From the NCBI GenBank assembly GCA_038205395.1, contig JBBRBX010000010.1, forward strand, positions 7,987 to 71,986: a DNA stretch of 64,000 nucleotides, given 5' to 3'. The position numbers were made by a program, and so were the translations under genes. Source of the DNA: Fredericiella sp038205395 (GTDB lineage Bacteria; Chloroflexota; Anaerolineae; Caldilineales; Caldilineaceae). Positions 17,209-25,687 of this stretch are shown in pieces (position 1 is the stretch's first letter; the number at the start of each line of letters is the position of its first letter). Below the pieces are notes generated by a model. The model was not told the origin of the DNA. It did no database searches and was given only the letters and a program-made list of their open reading frames with translations.

Positions 17209-18108
17209 TCATTGGCCGGCCATCGCACCAGCCATTGTACCCTTGATCAGATACTGGCGGGCAAAGATGAAGATCAGCAGAGACGGCAGCATATAGAGCA
17301 GCGCCATAGCGTTCATCATGCCATAATCGAGATTGGTGTACGCAATCAATGAGCGGAACAGCCCCAGTGGCATCGGAAACTTCTCGGCGTCCGACAGCAG
17401 CAGCAGCGGCAGAAGAAAGACGCTCCAAGCGCTGTTGAAGGCCAGGATAAAGGCCGCCCCTACGCCCGGCAGCGCCAGCGGAAAGACGATGTGCATCAGC
17501 GTGCGCAACCGCCCTGCTCCATCCAGCCAGGCAGCTTCCTCTAACTCCGCAGGCACCGTGTCGAAAAAGCCCTTCATCACCCAAAGCATAAATGGAATCA
17601 GCCCCGCCGTGATGCCGATAATGACGCCGGCCATACTGTTGACCAGCTTGAGCCGCTGCATGATTAGATAGAAAGGCAGTACAGTGGCGGTGCCGGGAAT
17701 GATCTGCAGCAGCAGGATGCTGAACATCAGTGTGCGCTTGAAGCGAAACGTACCGCGCGAAAGCGCATAGCCGCCCAGCGCGCAGAAGAGCAAAGCCAAC
17801 AATACGCTGCTGAAGGTCAGCACCATGCTGTTACGCAGCAAGGTCAGCGCCTGGCCACGCCCAAAAATAGCCTCGGAGAAGTGCTCCAGGGTGAACGATC
17901 TCGGCCAGTACAGATAGAGGCTGGAGACGTTTTCCGGCTTCTGCGTAAAAGCGCTGAGAAGCGGCCAAACAAAAGGAACCAAGATCAGCAAGCTGACGAC
18001 GAGCAAAAAGAGATAAATTGTCGCCTGTTCCAGCATGCGCCGCAGGGAACGCGGGCGTACTGTGGGCTGCGTCTGGACATGGGGTTGGCTGCCGGCAAGA
18101 GAGGTCAT
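17209..18108 (-). CDS. Carbohydrate ABC transporter permease (MalG type)
   Basis: 299 residues, six predicted membrane helices. The cytoplasmic loop that docks the ATPase (EAA motif) reads EEAAWLDGAGRLRTLMHIVFPLALPG. Family: CUT1 sugar permeases. The ATG at 18108 has AGGAAG eight bases upstream; an in-frame GTG at 18117 is weaker. It follows the MalF-type gene by 16 bp. No ATPase gene is in this operon, so a shared MsmK/MalK-type ATPase encoded elsewhere is expected. Confidence 0.92.
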   Translation of the reverse strand: MTSLAGSQPHVQTQPTVRPRSLRRMLEQATIYLFLLVVSLLILVPFVWPLLSAFTQKPENVSSLYLYWPRSFTLEHFSEAIFGRGQALTLLRNSMVLTFSSVLLALLFCALGGYALSRGTFRFKRTLMFSILLLQIIPGTATVLPFYLIMQRLKLVNSMAGVIIGITAGLIPFMLWVMKGFFDTVPAELEEAAWLDGAGRLRTLMHIVFPLALPGVGAAFILAFNSAWSVFLLPLLLLSDAEKFPMPLGLFRSLIAYTNLDYGMMNAMALLYMLPSLLIFIFARQYLIKGTMAGAMAGQ

Positions 18109-18124
18109 TCTGTACACTTCCTAT

Positions 18125-18997
18125 CTAAAGTTCCACACGCATCAGGCGCATATAGATCAAGGCCAGCACCATACTGATTGCCAGCATCACCATGGCGGCG
18201 GCGCTGCCGAGGCCTAACTCAAAGTAGCGAAACCCTTGGTTGTAGACAAAGATGCCCAACAATTCGGTGGCATTGCCCGGTCCGCCGCGTGTCAGTGTAA
18301 AGACCAGGTCAAACATCCCAATACAGCCGATTGTGTTGAGCAGCAGCCACAACATGACCACATAGCGGATAAGCGGCAGCTTGATGCGCAGCAGCATCTG
18401 CAGCCAGTTGGCCCCATCCATCTTGGCCGACTCGATCACGGCCTGTGGAATGCTTTCCAGCCCAGCCAAAAAGAGAATCATAGCAAAGCCGGAGTTGTTC
18501 CAGAAGTTGACCAGCACGATCGACAGCATGGGAGCCGTGCGCGTCCAGTTTATTGCTTCCACCCCCAACCAGCCCGTCATGCGGTTGAGCGTGCCAAACT
18601 CGCCCGACCCCAGCATGGAAGACCAGATTAGCGCCTGCGTGATGCCGGGGATGACCATAGGCATGACGATGACTGCCAGCAGCAGCGCCTGCCCGCGCAC
18701 CTTGCGCTGGTTGAGGAATAAGGCCGCCGACATGCCCAATACAAACTGGCCGATGTTGGTGTAGACCGTATATTGCAGCGTCAGCAGGATCGAGTTGTAA
18801 AAACCTCTGTCGGTGAAGAGTTTTTCGTAGTTGCGCAGGCCAATAAACGACATATCCAGCGCATTGGGTCCGGCCAGCGCCATCCGTGTAAAGCTGACAT
18901 AGACAGCCCACAGCGCCGGCAAAACGGTAAAAACGACGATCATTGCCAGCGCCGGCAGCAGGAATAACAGAAGCAGCCTGTTTTGTGCACGAACCAT
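18125..18997 (-). CDS. Carbohydrate ABC transporter permease (MalF type)
   Basis: 290 residues with six membrane helices. The EAA loop reads ESAKMDGANWLQMLLRIKLPLIR, as in CUT1 permeases. The ATG at 18997 is preferred; an in-frame GTG at 19066 directly after the binding-protein stop would put a perfect hairpin inside the coding sequence. It forms the membrane heterodimer with the MalG-type protein downstream. Confidence 0.92.
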   Translation of the reverse strand: MVRAQNRLLLLFLLPALAMIVVFTVLPALWAVYVSFTRMALAGPNALDMSFIGLRNYEKLFTDRGFYNSILLTLQYTVYTNIGQFVLGMSAALFLNQRKVRGQALLLAVIVMPMVIPGITQALIWSSMLGSGEFGTLNRMTGWLGVEAINWTRTAPMLSIVLVNFWNNSGFAMILFLAGLESIPQAVIESAKMDGANWLQMLLRIKLPLIRYVVMLWLLLNTIGCIGMFDLVFTLTRGGPGNATELLGIFVYNQGFRYFELGLGSAAAMVMLAISMVLALIYMRLMRVEL

Positions 18998-19022
18998 AGT
19001 CTTGTCCGCCTTCTCCAAGCCC

Positions 19023-19054
19023 TGTGTGTGGCCGTCTGTTGGCGGCCACACGCA
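19023..19054 (-). promoter_or_regulatory. Hairpin between binding-protein and permease genes
   Basis: GTGTGGCCG and CGGCCACAC (9-bp perfect arms, 8-base loop, plus three outer pairs) lie in the gap between the sugar-binding lipoprotein and the MalF-type permease. No T-run follows in the transcribed direction, so it is more likely an RNA-stabilising or processing hairpin than a terminator. Such elements raise the level of the binding protein over the permeases in known operons. Confidence 0.6.
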
Positions 19055-19066
19055 GGGTGCATCCAC

Positions 19067-20470
19067 TTATAGCTTCTTGGCCAACTCCGGCCCCAGCGTC
19101 TCGATCATATCGTTGGCGAACTTCTCCATTGCCTGTTCAGCCGTTGCCTGCCCGGTAATGATGTCTTCCGTGGCGAGCGCAACACCGTCGGCCATCTTGT
19201 CCGTACCGGTGCGCTGGAACAGATAGGTGCGCCCGCTGTCAAATAACTGGCTGGCGGCGTACATCTTGCCTTCCACCTTGTCTTTGTAGGCGGGACAGGC
19301 GGCAGGGAAATCCTTGCGCCCATTCGGACCGCCGAGATAAATTTCGATGCCTTCACACATCTGCGCCGGCGAGTTGATAAACTTGAGATACTCGGCGCAG
19401 CCTTCCACTGATTTCGTCGTCGCCGAGGCCACCATGCCTACGCCGCCGTCAATAAAGGTAAAGGGGTTGGCGGACTCAGAGGGAAACTGCCAGCGATCCA
19501 CCTTCTCAAACAGCCCTTCAATCGGCGTTGCACCTTCGGGGCCCCAATCAAAGGTCCACTGCCAGTCGCCGCCGGTCACAATTGCCAACTCACCCTGCGG
19601 GAACATTTGATACTTGATCGGCTCCCACGGATTGGTGCCCAATAGTTCGTCTACGGCTAACCAGTTGTTCTTGGCCAGCGTTTCGTATACTTGGAATGCT
19701 TTGAGCAGATTGGGGCTGCTGACGACCCATTTGCCTTCGCTCTCATCAAAGATCGGGCCGTCAAAACTCAACCACACCATGATAAAGCCTTCGCCCCATG
19801 TGCCGCCGCCCCAGGGTGTGGCCGCCGGCAGACCGCAGGGAACAATGCCCGCCTTGTTTTTGATCTCATCACAGCGAGCATAAAACTCGTCCCAAGTCTT
19901 GGGCTGGGCAGTGGAAATCCCGGCTTTGTCCAGCACATCTTTGCGGTAGAAGAAGCCAAATGTGCTGCCTTCAGGAACGCCGATGATTTTGCCGCTCTGC
20001 TCAGCAAAGATTTTGAGCACATCATAGTACTGCTCCCAGCCGTCCCATGTGGTGAGGTAAGGCCTCAAATCAGCCAGATACCCCGCAGCCGCAAAATCCG
20101 CAACCCAGGTATTGTTCGCTCCCATGAGATCCGGCAAGCTACCGGCAGCCGCATCCAAGGTGAGTTTGGTTTGCATATCGCCGTCGGTCGCCGGCCCTTT
20201 AATACTCGTCATACGCCACGGTTTGCTTGCGGCTGCCATAGCGGCGTTAAAAGCTTGGATATCGCGTTCGTGCGTCTCGCCGGACAGTTCGCGGTCCGGG
20301 ACGATCAGCGTCAGTTCAACCAATGCTTCGCCATCAGTGGATGATGCCGCAGCGTTCTGGCCGCCGCTGGGCGCCACACCAGGGGCACAGGCAGCCATCA
20401 ATGTGACAGCCGCCGCTGCTGCCGAGGTCTGTAGAAACTGCCTTCGGGATAGGTGATTGTGATCGCGCAT
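19067..20470 (-). CDS. Sugar-binding lipoprotein of ABC transporter (family 1)
   Basis: 467 residues. The N-terminus has a twin-arginine motif (SRRQFLQ) followed by a lipobox (LMAAC), so it is probably exported folded by the Tat system and then lipid-anchored. The mature part has the extracellular family-1 binding fold (KTWDEFYARCDEIKNKAG, AIVTGGDWQWTFDWG, and a late PAQMCEGIEIYLGGPNGRKD). The start ATG 20470 has AGGAGA nine bases upstream. First gene of the sugar uptake operon. Which sugar is bound cannot be told. Confidence 0.92.
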   Translation of the reverse strand: MRDHNHLSRRQFLQTSAAAAAVTLMAACAPGVAPSGGQNAAASSTDGEALVELTLIVPDRELSGETHERDIQAFNAAMAAASKPWRMTSIKGPATDGDMQTKLTLDAAAGSLPDLMGANNTWVADFAAAGYLADLRPYLTTWDGWEQYYDVLKIFAEQSGKIIGVPEGSTFGFFYRKDVLDKAGISTAQPKTWDEFYARCDEIKNKAGIVPCGLPAATPWGGGTWGEGFIMVWLSFDGPIFDESEGKWVVSSPNLLKAFQVYETLAKNNWLAVDELLGTNPWEPIKYQMFPQGELAIVTGGDWQWTFDWGPEGATPIEGLFEKVDRWQFPSESANPFTFIDGGVGMVASATTKSVEGCAEYLKFINSPAQMCEGIEIYLGGPNGRKDFPAACPAYKDKVEGKMYAASQLFDSGRTYLFQRTGTDKMADGVALATEDIITGQATAEQAMEKFANDMIETLGPELAKKL

Positions 20471-20631
20471 AAAATGTTTCTCCTGTTTTTCATTACAAGC
20501 GGAACCGCTGCAAGAGAGCCGATTTGCACAAAATGAGGCCGTTGAGCATGGCGAAAGGTTGCTCGGTTGTGAGGTGACGTTTACAATCTTAGCAGGTCCA
20601 CTTGCAGATTGGCTGCCGTTTGCGCCATAGA

Positions 20632-20669
20632 CACGACATACACACGACATTGATACCATATCAGTATCA
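20632..20669. promoter_or_regulatory. Tandem ACACGACAT repeat and TGATAC/GTATCA dyad
   Basis: ACACGACAT occurs at 20632-20640 and again at 20642-20650 (10-bp phase), followed by TGATAC-7-GTATCA (20651-20656, 20664-20669). These sit in the divergent region between the sugar operon and the receiver protein gene, about 15 bp before the latter. They could be regulator binding sites for either side. Confidence 0.4.
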
Positions 20670-20682
20670 TCATGGCTGATCC

Positions 20683-21972
20683 ATGGAAATAACGCCAGAA
20701 CGCGAGTGGTTTCAGGTTCAACTCCGCCTGGCCCTGGGAGCACTCTACAACCCACCACAGCTGCGCAAAAATCCTTTACTGGCTGTTTTCCACCTTGAGG
20801 GGCAGCACAATCCACCCTTGGCGCTGCAAACGATACTCCTGGAAGCGATTGAAGCGCTGCATCCACAGCCCTTCGTCCCCGTGCAGTCGGATGTCTGGCG
20901 TTTCTATCAAGTCTTGCGCCGCCGCTACAGCGAACAAGCACAGCAAGCCCAAGTCGCCAATGATCTGGGATTGAGCACACGCCAGCTACAGCGGATGGAA
21001 AGCCAGGCGCGCGACGAACTGGCCGCTTATCTCTGGCGGACCTATCAGGTCGAGCAGTATTTGGAAGCCATGCACACACAGCTCCCTGATCCGGTAGCCG
21101 CTGAAGAGATAGGTAGACAAGATGTAAACTGGCAGGATGCAGACGAACTGCGCACACAGGAACTGGAATATCTCAGCCGCTCGCTCTCCGCGCAGGTGAT
21201 GTACGTAGAGCAGGCTGTGGAGGATGTGCTGGAGACAGTGGCGCCGCTTGCTGCGGCGGCGCAGGTGCAGATCACGACCGCTGTGCCCAAAGACCTGCCG
21301 CCCCTGCTGGTGCAAGCTCCGCTGCTGCAGCAGGGGCTTGTCAATCTGCTCTGCTTTGCCATCGACTTTATCGGCAGTGACAACGAAGGGTCGATCCGGA
21401 TCGAGGCGGTTGCATCGGCACGCACTTTAGTGATTCGCCTTGCAGCAAACGGGCGAGCGGCGGCAGAAGAAGCCGGCTGCGAAACAAATGAACAGGTGGC
21501 GACGGCGGACCACCTGGCCCGTCTCTGCGGCGGTCTGCTCACGATGCAGTGCAGCAGCCGGCCTGCCGCAGCCTTGCAGGCGGAATTAACACTGCCGGCG
21601 CTGGAACAGGCAGCCGTTTTGGCAATCGACGACAACCTTGACACGCAGCAGTTGTACAACCGTCACCTGGCCGGCAGCCCTTTCCGGCTGATCAGCGCCA
21701 CCACTGCCGGCGAAGGTCTGGCGCTGGCAATTGACGCCAACCCCGCCATCATTATTTTGGATGTTATGATGCCTGGCCAGGACGGCTGGACACTGCTTGG
21801 CCAACTGCGCGAGCACCCCGTCACCCGCACCATTCCAGTGATTGTCTGCTCAATATTGCCGCAAGAATCTTTGGCATTAGTGCTGGGTGCGGCTGACTTT
21901 CTGCGCAAGCCGGTCAGACGAGCTGATCTTCTGCAGGCGCTGGAGCGCCATCACCCAACAACTGCACCGTAG
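20683..21972 (+). CDS. HTH-like, pseudo-histidine-kinase and receiver domain protein
   Basis: 429 residues. Residues 75-130 contain an HTH-like stretch (VANDLGLSTRQLQRMESQARDEL). Residues 170-300 resemble a histidine-kinase ATPase domain but are degenerate: the N-box region reads LVNLLCFAIDFI, so one key Asn is missing, and no DxGxG is found. No phosphorylatable H-box was seen. Residues 305-425 form a good receiver: VLAIDDNLD, AIIILDVMMPGQDGW (Asp near 359) and FLRKPV. It is convergent with the hybrid kinase, their 3' ends overlapping by 59 bp. Likely a signalling partner of that kinase. Confidence 0.78.
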   Translation: MEITPEREWFQVQLRLALGALYNPPQLRKNPLLAVFHLEGQHNPPLALQTILLEAIEALHPQPFVPVQSDVWRFYQVLRRRYSEQAQQAQVANDLGLSTRQLQRMESQARDELAAYLWRTYQVEQYLEAMHTQLPDPVAAEEIGRQDVNWQDADELRTQELEYLSRSLSAQVMYVEQAVEDVLETVAPLAAAAQVQITTAVPKDLPPLLVQAPLLQQGLVNLLCFAIDFIGSDNEGSIRIEAVASARTLVIRLAANGRAAAEEAGCETNEQVATADHLARLCGGLLTMQCSSRPAAALQAELTLPALEQAAVLAIDDNLDTQQLYNRHLAGSPFRLISATTAGEGLALAIDANPAIIILDVMMPGQDGWTLLGQLREHPVTRTIPVIVCSILPQESLALVLGAADFLRKPVRRADLLQALERHHPTTAP

Positions 21973-24112
21973 CGTGGATAGTCTTGAGCAGACGCCCGGC
22001 AGAAATGCCGCCGCTGCGCATAAAAGTCAGGCTGTTGGCTACCATCGGCTGGCGTGTCGCATCCTGCGCACTCAACACAATGACGGGAATGGCAGCCAGC
22101 GCCGGGTCAGCCGCCTTGTGCGCGAGCAGTTGAAAGCCATTCAGATTGGGCATAATCAGGTCCAGCAAAATCAGATCAATCGCTGTGGAGCGCATAATTG
22201 CCAGCGCCTCAAGACCGTCGCGCGCCAGCAGGATGCGATAATCGCCGCCGCATGAAGTCACTATTCTGCCGAAGAGCTGGAGCGCATCCGGTTCATCATC
22301 CACAATCAATACAGTCCCTTGCTGTACGCCAAGCGACTGCAAGGCCGCAAGCAGAGCAGAACGTGTAACCGGCTTGGTCAGACGGCGCTGGACACCCAGG
22401 GATTCTTCAGGCGCTTCGCCGGCCGCCAGCGCACAGACCAGCACCGGCATCCCTTCCGGCAGTGCTGGGGTAACCGCCAATGCATCCAAAGTGGTGTAGG
22501 GGGAGGGACTGTTCACCAACAACGCCTGCGCCGGGTACTGCTCCAGTTCCGCGAGTGCGGCCTCTACTGTAGGCGCGCTGACCACCTCGGCATATCCTTC
22601 GCCACGTTTGACCAGCCGATCAAGCGTATGGGTGGCGTCCACAACAATATAACGCGGCGGCTGCGGCGCGCGCGGTGCTGTGCGCGGGCTGCGCCCGGCG
22701 TAAAATTCCCAATCGGGTACAATATTTTGCAATGCGCCGGCCGGCGCCCTCTCCGGCAGGGTGACAGGAAGACGGAAAATAAAGGTGGTGCCCTGTCCCT
22801 CGCGGCTTTCCGCCCAAATGACGCCTTCGTGCAGTTCAATAAAGCGCTTGCTGATACTCAACCCTAGCCCCGTTCCGCCAAAACGCCGGCGAATAGAGCC
22901 GTCCACTTGATAGAACGGTTGAAACAGGTTTTCCAGTTTGTCGGCGGCAATGCCAAAGCCGGTGTCAGCCACTGCTGTGTATAGTTGCTCCTTTTCCAGC
23001 CAGACACGCACCGACACCCCCCCTTCTGCGGTAAAACGCCCTGCGTTGCTGAGCAGATTCATCAGCACCTCGCGAATGCGCAGCGGGTCGCAGTAAACAG
23101 GCGGCAAATCAGCGCCCATGCCGGCAATTATTTCTGTGCGCAAATAGAGCTGCTTAGAGGCGAAAAGCGGCTGCACGGCCGTGATAGCGGCAGCAACAAT
23201 TTCCGAATAGCAGACGAACTCTCGGCTGAGCGTCATCTCGCCTAGTTCACTCTGGTTCAAATCCAGCACATCATCAATCAGCGAAGAAAGATGTTCCGCG
23301 TTGCGCCGGATTACCGTCAGATCGGCAAGAAGGGCGGGGGGAACATGCGCGCCGTACAGCGTGGGCGATTCGAGCATGGTCTCGCTAAAGCCGATGATCA
23401 TGTTGAGCGGCGTGCGCAGTTCGTGGCTGACGTTAGAGACAAAGCGCTCTTTGGTGGCCAGCGCCTCGTCAGCGGTCTGACGCAGCGACTGCGCCAGACG
23501 GTTTAACTGCGCTAGCTGCCGATTGGCTTGCGAGAGATCGGCGACAGCCTGGTTCAACTCTTGCCGCTGTTGACGTGCTTCTTGCAGAACATCCGTGGCG
23601 TGGCGCGAATGTTCCAGCGACCACAGATAGACCTGGTGCAGTGTCTGGGTGAGCAGAGCAGCCACAGTCAGCAACGCCCAGATCAGCCCTACGACGACGT
23701 AATTAGTCTCGGATGCTCCCACTGCCCCCGCAGCCACCAAGAGCAGAGTCTGGAGAGTGGCCAACAGCAAACCAGCGCGCACGCTCAAAAAAGCGACAGC
23801 CAGCAGGTTGGGCAGCACCAACCATGCCAACAGCGCCGGATCGTGCAGACGCCAGGCTGTCAACAGAACCAGCGCCGCCAAAGCGACAACGGTAAACCAA
23901 CGGCCGGCGATCTCATGCCGGTGCAGCAGAAGCAGCCCACCACCGGCTATGACCCAGCAGAGCAGCGCCAGTTCCAACACCTGCGGCCAGAAAGAGCCAA
24001 ACATGAATTCGGCCCCCAACGCAAGCAGCAGGCCGCCTGCACCAAGCAGCAGCAGTATAAGGCGAAAAAGGGGCGCCAGTTCTTGGGCATAATCCGAATC
24101 AGCATAAAGCAT
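21914..24112 (-). CDS. Hybrid sensor histidine kinase with two C-terminal receiver-like domains
   Basis: 732 residues. About five membrane helices (residues 15-150), a coiled coil, then HisKA with His in FVSNVSHELRTPLNMIIGF (near 227). The ATPase domain has MNLLSNAGRFT, VADTGFGIA and GTGLGLSISKRF, all intact. The first receiver-like domain (about 490-600) has lost its acceptor Asp (LLVNSPSPY). The second (about 610-720) has LIVDDEPD and LILLDLIMPNLNGF but lacks the usual Lys. The ATG at 24112 has GGAGAG seven bases upstream. The 3' end overlaps the convergent receiver gene by 59 bp. Confidence 0.9.
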   Translation of the reverse strand: MLYADSDYAQELAPLFRLILLLLGAGGLLLALGAEFMFGSFWPQVLELALLCWVIAGGGLLLLHRHEIAGRWFTVVALAALVLLTAWRLHDPALLAWLVLPNLLAVAFLSVRAGLLLATLQTLLLVAAGAVGASETNYVVVGLIWALLTVAALLTQTLHQVYLWSLEHSRHATDVLQEARQQRQELNQAVADLSQANRQLAQLNRLAQSLRQTADEALATKERFVSNVSHELRTPLNMIIGFSETMLESPTLYGAHVPPALLADLTVIRRNAEHLSSLIDDVLDLNQSELGEMTLSREFVCYSEIVAAAITAVQPLFASKQLYLRTEIIAGMGADLPPVYCDPLRIREVLMNLLSNAGRFTAEGGVSVRVWLEKEQLYTAVADTGFGIAADKLENLFQPFYQVDGSIRRRFGGTGLGLSISKRFIELHEGVIWAESREGQGTTFIFRLPVTLPERAPAGALQNIVPDWEFYAGRSPRTAPRAPQPPRYIVVDATHTLDRLVKRGEGYAEVVSAPTVEAALAELEQYPAQALLVNSPSPYTTLDALAVTPALPEGMPVLVCALAAGEAPEESLGVQRRLTKPVTRSALLAALQSLGVQQGTVLIVDDEPDALQLFGRIVTSCGGDYRILLARDGLEALAIMRSTAIDLILLDLIMPNLNGFQLLAHKAADPALAAIPVIVLSAQDATRQPMVANSLTFMRSGGISAGRLLKTIHATVQLLGDGAPAPAEDQLV

Positions 24113-24255
24113 AAACGCTCTCCGCACAGTGAAAAGGAAATCCGGCTGAACTCCGGGACGCTAAAAGCAAGTTTACACACTATTCTTTTTGTAGTATACC
24201 TTGGTTTGCATTTGAACTTCACAGCTCACGCAATATTTTCATTGAGGCAAGTCGT

Positions 24256-25068
24256 ATGTCCGCCACGGCGACTGCAAATCTCTCCACCTGTTCCTCGCCC
24301 GCGCTGCTTTGGAAGCTCTGGCTGTATACAAATTATGACTGCAATCTGCGCTGCTCGTATTGTGTGGCTAAATCCAGCCCCAATGCGCCGCGGCGCAGCC
24401 TGGGCGCCACCAACATACAACGCCTGATCGACGAGGCAGTCGAACTCGGCTTTAGCGAGGTATTCTTCACAGGCGGCGAACCCTTTCTCCTCAACGACAT
24501 CTATGCCCTGCTGGCCTACGCCTCCGCGCGTATCAAGACCACTGTGCTGACCAATGCAATGGTGCTGCGCGGCAGCCGTCTGGATCGATTGTGTGCAGTC
24601 GCCAATGACCAACTCATTGTCCAGGTGAGTCTCGACGGCGGCAGCGCCGGTGACCATGACGCCTATCGCGGTCACGGTTCGTGGGACAAGACAGTTGAAG
24701 GTATTCGCCTGCTGCAGGAACGCGGTTTTCGTGTGCGGCTCAGCACGACAGAGACGCCGGCCAACAGCAGCCGGCTGGAGCAGGTATGCGAATTCCACCG
24801 CAGCCTTGGCATCCCGGATGAAGACCATTTTGTGCGGCCCCTGGCCCGGCGCGGCTATTCCAAAGAAGGGTTGACATTGGACATGTCCAACCTTCTACCC
24901 GAAGTGACGGCCAATGTGGACGGCATTTTTTGGCACCCTCTCTCCACGGACGCCGACATGCAGGTGAGCCGTGCGCTCTTCCCACTGGCCGATGCCGTCC
25001 ACAACATTCGCACGCAGCTTGACGCAATCGCCCGCACCGGCAGCGCCGGCCTGATGACCTTTACCTGA
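24256..25068 (+). CDS. Radical SAM enzyme without SPASM cysteines
   Basis: 270 residues. Cys29, Cys33 and Cys36 (CNLRCSYC) bind the 4Fe-4S cluster that cleaves S-adenosylmethionine; FFTGGEPFLL is the GGE SAM-binding motif and VQVSLDGGS the later barrel strand. The C-terminal third has no extra cysteines, but a conserved-looking DGIFWHPLSTDADMQV block fills the place where SPASM proteins carry a second cluster. It opens a same-strand cluster with RAM/TusA-like, DsrE, DoxX-like, DUF2064, glycosyltransferase and a second radical SAM gene. Substrate unknown. Confidence 0.88.
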   Translation: MSATATANLSTCSSPALLWKLWLYTNYDCNLRCSYCVAKSSPNAPRRSLGATNIQRLIDEAVELGFSEVFFTGGEPFLLNDIYALLAYASARIKTTVLTNAMVLRGSRLDRLCAVANDQLIVQVSLDGGSAGDHDAYRGHGSWDKTVEGIRLLQERGFRVRLSTTETPANSSRLEQVCEFHRSLGIPDEDHFVRPLARRGYSKEGLTLDMSNLLPEVTANVDGIFWHPLSTDADMQVSRALFPLADAVHNIRTQLDAIARTGSAGLMTFT

Positions 25069-25149
25069 GGCTGAGCCGCTGCTTCCGTGGGAAGCATTCT
25101 CATTCGCAAAATCGCTTCACCCAATCCGTTCAGCAAAGGAGAAGTCGCT

Positions 25150-25323
25150 ATGCAGGCATTTGTGTTTATTGAAGCCGAACCGAGCCGTGTGGAAGAGTTG
25201 GTTGGCGAGTTGGCAGGGATGAAGTTGGCAGCCTCGGTCATTCTGGAAGTGCACGCTCTGACGGGGCGCTGGGATTTGGTGGCGCTGATTGAAAGCCCTG
25301 ACCTGCCCTCGCTCGGCGATTGA
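25150..25323 (+). CDS. AsnC/Lrp-type RAM ligand-binding domain, cut short by in-frame TGA
   Basis: 57 residues, starting MQAFVFIEAEPSRVEELVGE with an AAAGGAGA site nine bases upstream. It matches stand-alone Lrp/AsnC ligand-binding (RAM) domains: VHALTGRWDLVALIESPDLPSLGD. Normally about 20 more residues follow. Here TGA at 25321-25323 stops the frame, yet the same frame goes on with VANGIGNAVGVRHTETSLIV, which looks like the missing last helix and strand. The TGA may replace a Trp codon. Either a nonsense mutation, a sequencing error, or a split made by reinitiation. No DNA-binding domain is present. Confidence 0.75.
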   Translation: MQAFVFIEAEPSRVEELVGELAGMKLAASVILEVHALTGRWDLVALIESPDLPSLGD

Positions 25324-25680
25324 GTGGCCAATGGCATAGGGAACGCCGTGGGCGTTCGACACACAGAAACAAGCTTAATCGTCTGGTCGCAGCGCCCTAG
25401 TAACGACAGCGCTGCCGCCGCGCCTGCCATACAAGCGGACAAAGCAGCAACCTCGCTCTTTGAGGCTGATTTTCACTATGATGCCGGAGACAAGGGCTGC
25501 GCGGCTGGGCCAATGGACGATATTGCCGCACTCGTCCGCAGCCGATTGGCGACAGGGCAGACGCTGGAAATTTACGCCACGGACCCTGCGGTCGCCGTGG
25601 ACCTGGCGGCCTGGTGCCGCATGACAGGCAACTTGCTGGAACAACAGAGGGGCAGTCACTACCTGATTCGGAAAGGCTGA
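25324..25680 (+). CDS. RAM C-terminal remnant fused to TusA-like sulfur-carrier domain
   Basis: 118 residues if begun at the GTG that abuts the upstream TGA. Residues 1-21 look like the end of the RAM domain. Residues 46-118 resemble TusA/SirA: AGDKGCAAGPMDDIAALV with Cys59 at the carrier position (a CxxGP variant of the usual CPxP), then LEIYATDPAVAVDLAAWCRMTG and a closing IRKG. There is no internal ATG in this frame, so the domain needs readthrough, a repaired codon, or reinitiation at GTG. Followed 7 bp later by dsrE, which fits sulfur relay. Confidence 0.7.
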   Translation: MANGIGNAVGVRHTETSLIVWSQRPSNDSAAAAPAIQADKAATSLFEADFHYDAGDKGCAAGPMDDIAALVRSRLATGQTLEIYATDPAVAVDLAAWCRMTGNLLEQQRGSHYLIRKG

Positions 25681-25687
25681 AACAACA

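Noticed and set aside
18998..19066. Upstream GTG start for the MalF-type permease
   Set aside because: It would place a perfect hairpin inside the gene and add 23 residues unlike the family; ATG 18997 fits better.
25321..25323. TGA as selenocysteine codon
   Set aside because: No SECIS-like hairpin was recognised after it and no selenium genes are in the window; a Trp-to-stop change explains it more simply. Kept as an alternative in the finding only.
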